DNA from: a virus
Virus record (IMG/VR): IMGVR_UViG_3300047557_000632
Span: 1 to 20,597 of that record
Direction: 5' to 3' (one strand)
Length of the DNA: 20,597 nt
Part shown: positions 7,299 to 13,630 of the stretch, in pieces
How the letters are laid out: every line of letters starts with the position of its first letter
How positions within the stretch are numbered: the stretch's first letter is position 1
Program-made: the position numbers and the translations under genes
Notes under the pieces: model-generated
Told to the model about the DNA's origin: nothing
Database searches by the model: none
The model's input: the letters and a program-made list of their open reading frames with translations, nothing else

Positions 7299-9025
7299 GC
7301 TCGGCCTCTAGGTGATAGTGATTTTTGAGCGTAGGAGTTTGCCGCCCATACCGCTCGATTGCTGCCCATGATCCGATCTTCAAAAGACTTAACGTCAATG
7401 GCTTGTATGTTGTAGTTGTTAACAGTGGTCGCTCCGCCCATCGCGTAATTTGGTACAACCTGCCCAGACATGCTCGGCACAAACAACTCAGGACCTCTTT
7501 CGCCCACAATGTAAGGGCTCCCGGAATTAACCGGACCTCCTCCGGCTCGCTTGCCAAAGATCCCGCCGATAACGGGAATGGTCGACATGAAGTTCTCAAA
7601 CAATGAGGGAGCGCCCGTCATGTTTGGCTTAAAGATGGCATCCAAAAACTTATCAAGCGATCTTGAGGCGAGTTTCTGTAAGAGTGAACTTAGTGCAGAC
7701 TTGAAAGCCTGTGAGGCTGACTTACCTTGCATGAAGGCTTCGACAATCGTAGTGCCGAGAGATTTATAACCGTCCCGAAGATCCTCAAGAAGCTCTAATT
7801 GCTCGTCCTTTTCTTTCTTCGTGAGATCCATCGCCTCTAGTTCTTTGTTGGCAGTGACCTCGGCCTGCCACATTGTGTCAAGCATGACCTGTTGAGCTTC
7901 TTTCTCTATCTCAATCTGTTTCTCGTAATCCTTAATGATCTGGTCCTGCCGCATCTTTCGCAGATCTTCGGCTGCCGCTATTTCTTGCGCGGCTTCCTTT
8001 GCATTCCTTTGTAGTTGCTCCTGCATCTCAGCTTCTTCTCTGCGGAGCTTGATGATTTGCTCCATCTTTTCTAAGCCAGCAGGGCCACCTTGTTTTGCAG
8101 CCTCAAACCTAAGTGCGGCTTCCTCGCCTTCTCTGAGTTTGAGAATCTGAGCGTCTAAGCCTTCTAAATAAGACTTAAGTGCTTTCGCCGCTGAGTCTGC
8201 GCTTGTGTCCTTTACAGGCTTAACTCTCGTTCCTGACTGTATGCCGCCTTTAGCAACATTGGCAACCGGAGCGGGAGCTTCTTCTTCGCCAAATCCTAAG
8301 AACTTTTTAACGCCCGTCCACGCGTCTCTAGCTTTGCCCACAAGCGTAAGAAAGCCGATCTTCGCCTTCTCGGTTAACTGGTCTATCGCGTCACCGATTT
8401 CACCAATAGCTAAAACACCCTTTTTAGCTTCGCCGGTGAACTTGTCGGTGTTTCTTGAGAGCTGGTCGATCTTAGATATATCTATGTTGGCAAACTGTTT
8501 ACCAAACAACTGAACCTGAAGTCTCGCCCGCTCTGCGCCCGGACCCATTTGGGAAAGCACCGAGGTTAAGTCTCTAAAGATCTCGATCTCAGGACGCAGC
8601 ATCCCGCCAGCATCGGCAATACTTACACCGAGTTCCTTAAACAGATCGGCTTGTTCCTTTTGCCCGTCAGCGGCCCCACCTAAAGTCGTAGAGAACCGAT
8701 CCCACATCTGTGCGGCATTGTCTGCTTCCTTCCCTGACTGCACCATCGCGCTTTGCAGGGCTAGGACTTCCTCAATCGCTAGACCGGAGCCCTCAGCAAA
8801 GTCATTAACCGCATCTGCTGCTTTGAAAAAGGATGTAGCAAAAGCTGTGGCAGCGCCCGCGGCTAATAACATCGGGCTGCGTAGTGCGCCTATAGCCGTA
8901 CCTAAAACATCAACAGATACTTTTAGCTCGCGGGTTTTTTGTCTCGCCCTGTCGACTTCTTGAACAAACTTTGCACTCTCTAGACCGAGAGCTACTTGTA
9001 GGGCTGCAATGAGTTTACCCGCCAC
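7295..9025 (-). CDS. Tape measure protein
   Basis: 576 residues. It spans the tail lumen, sets tail length and is ejected ahead of the DNA. Evidence: length; a hydrophobic Ala-rich stretch near 50-75; long charged coiled coil at about 285-430 (many Glu/Lys/Gln); and the typical C-terminal block from 493 on, RAGGGPVNSGSPYIVGERGP followed by ELFVPSMSGQVVPN. The start is GTG, decided by GGGGGA 6 bases upstream. At about 0.15 nm per residue the tail would be at most about 86 nm. No lytic transglycosylase or peptidase domain is visible. The stop overlaps the next start (ATGA). Confidence 0.94.
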   Translation of the reverse strand: MAGKLIAALQVALGLESAKFVQEVDRARQKTRELKVSVDVLGTAIGALRSPMLLAAGAATAFATSFFKAADAVNDFAEGSGLAIEEVLALQSAMVQSGKEADNAAQMWDRFSTTLGGAADGQKEQADLFKELGVSIADAGGMLRPEIEIFRDLTSVLSQMGPGAERARLQVQLFGKQFANIDISKIDQLSRNTDKFTGEAKKGVLAIGEIGDAIDQLTEKAKIGFLTLVGKARDAWTGVKKFLGFGEEEAPAPVANVAKGGIQSGTRVKPVKDTSADSAAKALKSYLEGLDAQILKLREGEEAALRFEAAKQGGPAGLEKMEQIIKLRREEAEMQEQLQRNAKEAAQEIAAAEDLRKMRQDQIIKDYEKQIEIEKEAQQVMLDTMWQAEVTANKELEAMDLTKKEKDEQLELLEDLRDGYKSLGTTIVEAFMQGKSASQAFKSALSSLLQKLASRSLDKFLDAIFKPNMTGAPSLFENFMSTIPVIGGIFGKRAGGGPVNSGSPYIVGERGPELFVPSMSGQVVPNYAMGGATTVNNYNIQAIDVKSFEDRIMGSNRAVWAANSYAQKSLSPRGRA

Positions 9026-9344
9026 GATTTCCCCCTAGTATTTCAAGAAACTCCGCTTTGAATCCGGGTAGCGAAGTGAACGCCAAAAAATCACGCTCTT
9101 GTTTTGTCATGTAATTGGGAGGAATAAAATACTCCTCCAGATGCGGGAAGAACTCGCGGCTTTTCATCGGGTTCTTAGACAATGCGTTGTAAACAATTGC
9201 CATTAAGTGCGAGATCAATATTAAGTTATGTCTCGCCCCGATCATGCCGTCGCGGTACATCAATTCTAACTCTCGGACGGTCGCCACATCAAGGCTATCG
9301 AACACTTCAGGACTTTGGCCGTTAAAGATCGCCGTAGCCCTCAC
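9015..9344 (-). CDS. Tail assembly chaperone, downstream frameshifted part (lambda T-like)
   Basis: 109 codons from a GTG. It is probably translated mainly as the C-terminal extension of the upstream chaperone through the frameshift at 9368-9374, giving a fusion of about 272 residues (155 + 8 + 109). No ATG is available and no good ribosome binding site precedes the GTG, which argues against independent initiation. The part is helical, with EVFDSLDVATVRELELMYRD near its start. It overlaps the tape measure start by 11 bases, the classical place for a T-like frame. Confidence 0.75.
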   Translation of the reverse strand: MRATAIFNGQSPEVFDSLDVATVRELELMYRDGMIGARHNLILISHLMAIVYNALSKNPMKSREFFPHLEEYFIPPNYMTKQERDFLAFTSLPGFKAEFLEILGGNRGG

Positions 9345-9364
9345 CTGCCGATATAGCGACCCCT

Positions 9365-9832
9365 TTAGTTTTTTTGGGTGGCCTCGTAATCAGGATTGAC
9401 TGCTTTCTCAATCAAACTGACTAAGTGCTTAATCTGCGCCTCTGAAAACGTCTCGGAGATTTGCTCGTAAGATAAAGCAAGCATTTCGTCGCCTTCTTCA
9501 AATCCAACAAGATTCACATACGCGATTTCGCGCATCAAATCCTGAGCCTTAAACTTTGCCGCTTCTCTTAAACTTCTTCCCTCGACAACAATGTCATCGT
9601 CCTTAAACTCAGCATTAACGTTTTGATTGATCTTGTAGAGCTTTTGAAATGTGGCGTGTAGATTCTCGTACTCTTCAGCAACTAAAGCATCCGGTGGGTT
9701 CTTGATCTTGTCCTCAAGTCCTAACATTTCTTTCCGAGTCGGAAGATAGACTTTTAAGGTATGCCCAGCGAAATCAATATCCGCGTGAGTCTGTCGTTGA
9801 AATGACTTTCCAAATCTGTCCTGTATTTTCAT
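9365..9832 (-). CDS. Tail assembly chaperone, upstream part (lambda G-like)
   Basis: 155 residues, mostly helical and acidic. Located just before the tape measure gene, where G-like chaperones lie, and it ends in CAA AAA AAC TAA, containing an in-phase -1 slippery heptamer. These chaperones coat the tape measure protein and recruit tail tube subunits. The sequence itself has no strong motif; residues around MLALSYEQISETFSEAQIKHL fit the C-terminal helix seen in such proteins. AAGG lies 7 bases before the ATG. Confidence 0.78.
   Translation of the reverse strand: MKIQDRFGKSFQRQTHADIDFAGHTLKVYLPTRKEMLGLEDKIKNPPDALVAEEYENLHATFQKLYKINQNVNAEFKDDDIVVEGRSLREAAKFKAQDLMREIAYVNLVGFEEGDEMLALSYEQISETFSEAQIKHLVSLIEKAVNPDYEATQKN
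9368..9374 (-). other. Programmed -1 frameshift site A AAA AAC
   Basis: The heptamer lies in the correct phase (CAA AAA AAC, zero frame) immediately before the TAA stop of the upstream chaperone frame. Slipping back one base gives CTA AAG GGG TCG..., open for eight codons until the GTG at 9344 and in the same frame as the downstream 109-codon frame. A possible stimulatory stem (GGTCGC at 9361-9356 with GCGATC at 9332-9327, one G-U pair) starts 6 bases after the heptamer. Lambda G/GT uses a different heptamer, but the architecture is the same. Confidence 0.8.
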
Positions 9833-10305
9833 TTTCTAACCTTTGCTCGTTGTTTTGCTGCCCAGAGATCCATATGAGCGCCCAATAAAGACGCTAGACG
9901 ATCAAGGGCAGATGATGCCATTGATTGAAAAGAGTTACGTATGAACGGTCTTGCGGGTTGCTCGGCAGTGCCGAATTCTATGGCTTCGGCAGCGGGTCGA
10001 TATTCGCCCTTTGCATCTCGATAACCAACACCGACATCGACAAAACCAAAAGCCACCGTATCGCGGCTCAGATACTTTTTGCCTTTGTCTTTTCGGGTTG
10101 CAACCTTTGCGCCGTTCCTGACTTTTAACTGGAGCTTGCCAGTATCGACGGGAACCCTTCCCTTAATAGCGGCCTTAACGGGCTCCATCGCGGACTTAAG
10201 ACCGGGAAGTAAAGAGCGTCGAGCTTTGGTCGTGCCAAATTCCTCGGCTAACTCTAAAAGGGAATCTTCAAACTCTTTGAATCCCTTAACTTCAAGTTTG
10301 CCCAT
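9829..10305 (-). CDS. HK97 gp10-like tail/head-tail joining protein
   Basis: 158 residues. Family signatures are PVDTGKLQLKV (about 56-66) and, later, AAEAIEFGTAEQPARPFIRNSF, the expected 'VDTG-x-L ... E-x-GT-x-x-x-P-A-x-PF' layout. Between them lies a Lys-rich loop (ATRKDKGKKY). The N-terminal 40 residues are helical. In many HK97-like phages this gene sits before the tail tube gene; here it comes after it. Its stop overlaps the chaperone start by 4 bases (ATGA). Confidence 0.82.
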   Translation of the reverse strand: MGKLEVKGFKEFEDSLLELAEEFGTTKARRSLLPGLKSAMEPVKAAIKGRVPVDTGKLQLKVRNGAKVATRKDKGKKYLSRDTVAFGFVDVGVGYRDAKGEYRPAAEAIEFGTAEQPARPFIRNSFQSMASSALDRLASLLGAHMDLWAAKQRAKVRK

Positions 10306-10516
10306 TTGTAACGATGCGCTTGAAGATCTGATCGTTTAGTTTCAGGACGTAATCAACTATTTCATCCGGTGACATGCAGTCCGCGTGATTAGCTGCAATC
10401 TGATGGCACAGTGAAATATTGATGAGCCGTTGTTGTGGATACCCAAACCAGTTCTTAGCACCAGTTTGGGCCTGCGCGATGAGATAGCTCAGTAAATCGT
10501 CACTCGCTCGCTGCAT
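10292..10516 (-). CDS. Small unknown protein upstream of the gp10-like gene
   Basis: 74 residues, helical, with SPDEIVDYVLKLNDQIFKR near the C-terminus. It overlaps the 59-residue gene before it by 17 bases and the gp10-like gene after it by 14 bases, so the three look translationally coupled. Without it the gp10-like gene would have no evident ribosome binding site. No family is recognised; a tail assembly role is a guess from position. Confidence 0.6.
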   Translation of the reverse strand: MQRASDDLLSYLIAQAQTGAKNWFGYPQQRLINISLCHQIAANHADCMSPDEIVDYVLKLNDQIFKRIVTNGQT

Positions 10517-10679
10517 ATTGCCTCATTACATTAAGACAGACAGCTTCAGCGGCTTCGGCTTCCTGTAAGGCGGCATCCACCTCTTGAAGGGTAAAGGGAT
10601 GGCCTTTAGCGTAAAGATGGAGATCGCCATAGTATCCCTTCATGCCTTCCAGAAAATCAGACATTGTTTGACCAGCCAT
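10500..10679 (-). CDS. Small unknown protein after the tail tube gene
   Basis: 59-residue frame. It starts with ATG at 10679 inside the end of the tail tube gene, preceded by AGAGGT 7 bases upstream; a second in-frame ATG at 10664 would give 54 residues. The protein is largely helical, with an acidic Ala/Glu-rich stretch (FTLQEVDAALQEAEAAEAVC) in the second half, and no membrane segment. It overlaps the next small gene by 17 bases. I recognise no family. Its place between tube and chaperone genes suggests a tail assembly accessory, by context only. Confidence 0.55.
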   Translation of the reverse strand: MAGQTMSDFLEGMKGYYGDLHLYAKGHPFTLQEVDAALQEAEAAEAVCLNVMRQYAASE

Positions 10680-11151
10680 ATTGGTTACCTCTGGGGTGGA
10701 TGGTGAATGTCACCTGAGCTTCAGCGCCGGGTGCAGGGTCAATCGTCCACTGGCTTACACGTCCGTTGAAAGCGTAGTAAACAATGTTTGTGCCGTCCGT
10801 TGCTGCGACAACAAAAGTGCGATCAATCGTGCCGTTATAAGCATCGCCGCGAAGCAGAAGAAGAACCGTATCTGACGGATTCCATGCCGCTACGCATGTC
10901 AAAGATGTTGGAGCCGATTGAACCGGGATCTTGTCAGATTGACGCGAACCAGCAACCGAGAAGTTAGCCACCGCATCATCTTGCCCAAAAGCAGGTATCG
11001 CTTCGACAGGAACAAGATTGGCTGAGACGGCGATAGCCGAAACGCTTGCAACCACAGAAAGGTTCGCAGTTGTCAACGGGGTTGGAGTTGCAGTTGGTTG
11101 GCAATACAGCGAGGCTGAAAAGCCGGGTAAAACTTTAGTTGGAAGAGCCAT
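10657..11151 (-). CDS. Major tail tube protein
   Basis: 164 residues, a beta-rich protein of the size expected for a siphovirus tail tube subunit. Evidence is mainly position (after tail completion, before chaperones and tape measure) and composition: many Ala, Val, Ser and Thr, with strands such as DKIPVQSAPTSLTCVAAWNP and EAQVTFTIHPRGNQYGW at the end. A strong ribosome binding site (GAGG then TGAAAA, ATG) fits high expression. The last 23 bases overlap a small downstream frame. Confidence 0.78.
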   Translation of the reverse strand: MALPTKVLPGFSASLYCQPTATPTPLTTANLSVVASVSAIAVSANLVPVEAIPAFGQDDAVANFSVAGSRQSDKIPVQSAPTSLTCVAAWNPSDTVLLLLRGDAYNGTIDRTFVVAATDGTNIVYYAFNGRVSQWTIDPAPGAEAQVTFTIHPRGNQYGWSNNV

Positions 11152-11154
11152 TTT

Positions 11155-11161
11155 TCACCTC
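11155..11161 (-). promoter_or_regulatory. Strong ribosome binding site of the tail tube gene
   Basis: GAGGTGA just before the ATG at 11151 (6 bases from GAGG). Together with the capsid gene site it is among the best in the window, matching the two most abundant structural proteins. Confidence 0.65.
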
Positions 11162-11162
11162 A

Positions 11163-11567
11163 CTAAGCAGGAATGTCTAAAGTGCAATCAAGAACGATTT
11201 GATTTAATTTACTGTCATTGTCGTAGGTGTGAAAGAGCCAATCAACATCGACCTTTGACACAAAAAATAGACCACCAAAAGTACCTTGATAACCGTGTAA
11301 GGCATCCACAATCTGTTGCGCCTTACTAAAACAATTCGCCATCAACTGAGCAAACACCGTCGCCTGAAACACCGGTCGATCTATACCCTTAACCGATTGC
11401 GGCCCTGTGTAAACCGGCTGATGTACATCTCTAAGCTGCCACGTTACAAAAGTCGGTTCGCTTGCAAAGTTACGGTTAAACACTGCATAAACTGGAGTCG
11501 GTGTGCAAACTGTGACTAGTTGCGCCTGTATCGCCTGAGCATAAACAACCGCGCTATTTTGCCCCAT
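11163..11567 (-). CDS. Tail completion protein (DUF3168/gp17-like)
   Basis: 134 residues. The order of elements fits the DUF3168 tail-completion family: PTFVTWQLRDVHQPVYTG (early strands), RPVFQATVFAQLMANCFSKAQQIVDAL (strand plus helix), then GYQGTFGG and a closing beta segment. Such proteins cap the tail tube at the head-proximal end. It starts one base after the head-closure stop and lies immediately before the tail tube gene, the usual place. The family assignment is by pattern and context only. Confidence 0.65.
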   Translation of the reverse strand: MGQNSAVVYAQAIQAQLVTVCTPTPVYAVFNRNFASEPTFVTWQLRDVHQPVYTGPQSVKGIDRPVFQATVFAQLMANCFSKAQQIVDALHGYQGTFGGLFFVSKVDVDWLFHTYDNDSKLNQIVLDCTLDIPA

Positions 11568-11568
11568 C

Positions 11569-11910
11569 TTAGACCGCCACGCTAGGTTCGTTTCTGTAGC
11601 ACATTAAAGAGACCCACTGTCTGTCATCGTGCTCAAAAACCTCTGCGATTCGCCAACTGTTTCCTCTAAATGTAATCGAGTAATCCTCTTGATTATCCGA
11701 GATCGTCCGCATGTTAGGCGTGTAGTTCACAATGAAGTCCATCATGTTGTCGTATTGCCTGAACTTCTCTAACGTGCGAATCCGATTGTGAACCGACTTA
11801 GTTTTTGCTCGCGTCTTAAACCAAAGCGTCTCGACCGTCGTTTGCTCACCCAAATTCGTGATGGTGAACGACAGATTATTGATGCTTATCTCGTCGACGC
11901 GTAAGACCAT
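11569..11910 (-). CDS. Head closure / head-tail joining protein
   Basis: 113 residues, the size of SPP1 gp16-like and Phage_H_T_join proteins that seal the connector and dock the tail. The C-terminal half has the family feel: FIVNYTPNMRTISDNQEDYSITFRG, then WRIAEVFEHDDRQWVSLMCYR, i.e. a beta strand with W-x-I-x-x-V followed by a charged turn and a closing strand ending in CYR. Its position between connector and tail-completion gene supports the call. No single diagnostic motif is present. Confidence 0.7.
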   Translation of the reverse strand: MVLRVDEISINNLSFTITNLGEQTTVETLWFKTRAKTKSVHNRIRTLEKFRQYDNMMDFIVNYTPNMRTISDNQEDYSITFRGNSWRIAEVFEHDDRQWVSLMCYRNEPSVAV

Positions 11911-11917
11911 TCTTAGC

Positions 11918-12562
11918 TCACATTACGAGTGGCTTGTACACGCGCAAAAGCTGATCCACTGCAAAAGGAATCTGCTTTAGATTCTCAGCGGATGTAGCCG
12001 AGCGATTGTTGTACAAGTGAGTGAGAAGCATGAGACCGGCCTGCTTGACTACAGGATACTGACCGATTACAGAGCCTTGTAAGGTGTACTGGCAAAGCAT
12101 TGGCGCGGTCATATAGGTGTTGATGTTGTTGGGAACCTCGAAGAGAACAATCTTGTTCCCAGTGGGGTCGTAGTAATAGTTTGAGCTTGTAATCGTCGTT
12201 AAGACCGGAGGATTTAGGTCGTTGTAATACTTCACCCAGTTTATCGTCACGCCATTCTGCGAGACTTCGGGTAAATCAAGGCTTACAGGTGCAGCCATAA
12301 GCCCCGAAATCATGTAGGAAGCCTGATAGGTGACGTTAAAGACCGGGACACCTAAATAATCCTCAATCGCCATCCTTGTGGCGAGCTCCAACTGAGCAAG
12401 GTAATCGTCCTGTGACTCATCCTGAAATAAATTCAACTGGTTGGTGATTTCTTCGTAAGTAAGCCATTGAGTGACCGAATCTCGACCACTCTGAATGACC
12501 TTCGAGTAGTTGAACGGGTTTCTGGAACCCGCTCCGAAGTTACCTTGCAGTTGTGATGGCAT
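11918..12562 (-). CDS. Head-tail connector protein (HK97 gp6-like)
   Basis: 214 residues. It resembles connector proteins that form the ring under the portal. The pattern YEEITNQLNLFQDESQDDYL followed by LELATRMAIEDYLG (about 36-70), and near the end LLTHLYNNRSATSAENLKQIPFAVDQLLRVYK, is the usual 'helix, ring, IP-x-AV-x-LL' layout of the family. The middle is a longer beta-rich insertion than in the shortest family members. It starts one base after the capsid 2 stop and precedes the head-closure gene. Confidence 0.8.
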   Translation of the reverse strand: MPSQLQGNFGAGSRNPFNYSKVIQSGRDSVTQWLTYEEITNQLNLFQDESQDDYLAQLELATRMAIEDYLGVPVFNVTYQASYMISGLMAAPVSLDLPEVSQNGVTINWVKYYNDLNPPVLTTITSSNYYYDPTGNKIVLFEVPNNINTYMTAPMLCQYTLQGSVIGQYPVVKQAGLMLLTHLYNNRSATSAENLKQIPFAVDQLLRVYKPLVM

Positions 12563-12563
12563 C

Positions 12564-13592
12564 TTAGGTTCCGATCAAACGTACACCGGCAGTTACATCA
12601 CGAACGGTCGAGACCATCCGCTTCTCAGCATATATCGTAATCGTTCCGGGCTGGGTCTGCTCCATTCTCTGAAGCGTCATCTCTGAATGATCGACGATCC
12701 ACATAAACCGCGGCCAGTTTGCAAGATAGATTGGAGAAGCACCGATTGCAGGAGCATCCAAATAAGGATTAGCAATAACCGGCCAGCCCATAATGTTTAC
12801 CGCAGGGCCTTCGTCTTTCTCGCCTGTCTCAACAAGCGCATAAGAATTACCACCGTGAGCGTATTCCCTCAGCGTTGCAATAGCTGTCGGGTGCATCATC
12901 CACGCAGTTCCGGGCATTCTCCAAAACTGACCGGGGAGGGCACTAGCAACATCTACAAGGCTTTCCCACTCAATGCCGCCTGAGTGGGTATAACCCACGG
13001 TATTAAGTGTGTGTATGCCAGCCGTTATAGCCGTTCCTGACGTTCCGTAAGCAGCGGATGATCCAGCAGTACCAGCGTACATCTTCAAGCCTCTGAGACC
13101 GTTTGTAGCGCCTGTGGAGGTTGTTGTTGAGCCTGCCTGATCGTTATTGATTGCCATAGACGCAGCTTCAATTTGGCTGAATTCCATTGCAAGATCTTCG
13201 ACAAGCGCAGCGTCTAATCCGTTGATGTCATCCATCGCCGCTGCCCTGATTGGCATCTGAGCGGAAATAACACGCATCGGAAGCTGCCAAATACTGGTGG
13301 CGATGTTGGGTGAGCCTGAGTTAGCGTTAACCGTGTAGCCCCACGGGTTAGTGGAGTTAGCAGCGTTACCCGTCTTAACGACAAACTGAATATCCGAGTC
13401 TGCCGTCATTGTCTGATTTGCATAAACCCGAAAAGGGTTCCAGTAACGAAGCGATGCAAACACATCCTCGTTATATACGCGACCGCCAACCCCGCTGCCT
13501 GAGCCGGTTAGGGCTGAGGCTTCCGAGAGGTTGACAGTGCTTTTGCCCTCGTGGAGAGCCTCTTTCAAGCCTTCCAAAATCACCTGTTTCAT
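12564..13592 (-). CDS. Second capsid protein, paralog of major capsid protein 1, lacking the delta domain
   Basis: 342 residues from the ATG at 13592, chosen because GGAGAG lies just before it. A longer TTG start at 13634 would read through a stable hairpin. The body aligns along its whole length with capsid protein 1: EASALTGSG, VGGR, VKTGNA, WGYTV, ATSIWQ, AQMPIRAAAMDDINGLDA, NNDQ, GLRGL, and the end GTITIYAEKRMVSTVRDVTAGVR. Only about 20 residues (MKQVILEGLKEALHEG...) precede EASALTG, so the coiled-coil scaffold domain is missing. It may be a vertex protein, a co-assembling minor shell subunit or the remnant of a duplication. The frame is intact and the conserved core is kept, which suggests function. 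T4 gp23/gp24 is a known precedent for two related shell proteins in one particle. Confidence 0.88.
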   Translation of the reverse strand: MKQVILEGLKEALHEGKSTVNLSEASALTGSGSGVGGRVYNEDVFASLRYWNPFRVYANQTMTADSDIQFVVKTGNAANSTNPWGYTVNANSGSPNIATSIWQLPMRVISAQMPIRAAAMDDINGLDAALVEDLAMEFSQIEAASMAINNDQAGSTTTSTGATNGLRGLKMYAGTAGSSAAYGTSGTAITAGIHTLNTVGYTHSGGIEWESLVDVASALPGQFWRMPGTAWMMHPTAIATLREYAHGGNSYALVETGEKDEGPAVNIMGWPVIANPYLDAPAIGASPIYLANWPRFMWIVDHSEMTLQRMEQTQPGTITIYAEKRMVSTVRDVTAGVRLIGT

Positions 13593-13595
13593 AGT

Positions 13596-13601
13596 CTCTC
13601 C
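13596..13601 (-). promoter_or_regulatory. Ribosome binding site deciding the second capsid gene start
   Basis: GGAGAG, with ATG at 13592 only 3 bases beyond (5 bases from GGAG). It favours initiation here over the upstream TTG at 13634 that overlaps the previous stop codon. Confidence 0.65.
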
Positions 13602-13626
13602 AAAAGGGAGAGGGCTTGCGCCCTCT
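13602..13626 (-). promoter_or_regulatory. GNRA-loop hairpin with short U-run between the two capsid genes
   Basis: On the minus strand AGAGGGC pairs perfectly with GCCCTCT (7 base pairs, 13626-13620 with 13615-13609) across a GCAA tetraloop. It is followed by CCC and then TTTT. It lies between the stop of capsid protein 1 and the ribosome binding site of capsid protein 2. The U-run is short and displaced by three C, so it is at best a leaky terminator; an RNA-stability or processing element is the alternative. Confidence 0.55.
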
Positions 13627-13630
13627 TTGA

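Noticed and set aside
7252-7599. 115-codon minus-strand frame over the tape measure end
   Set aside because: Out-of-frame shadow of the conserved tape measure C-terminus.
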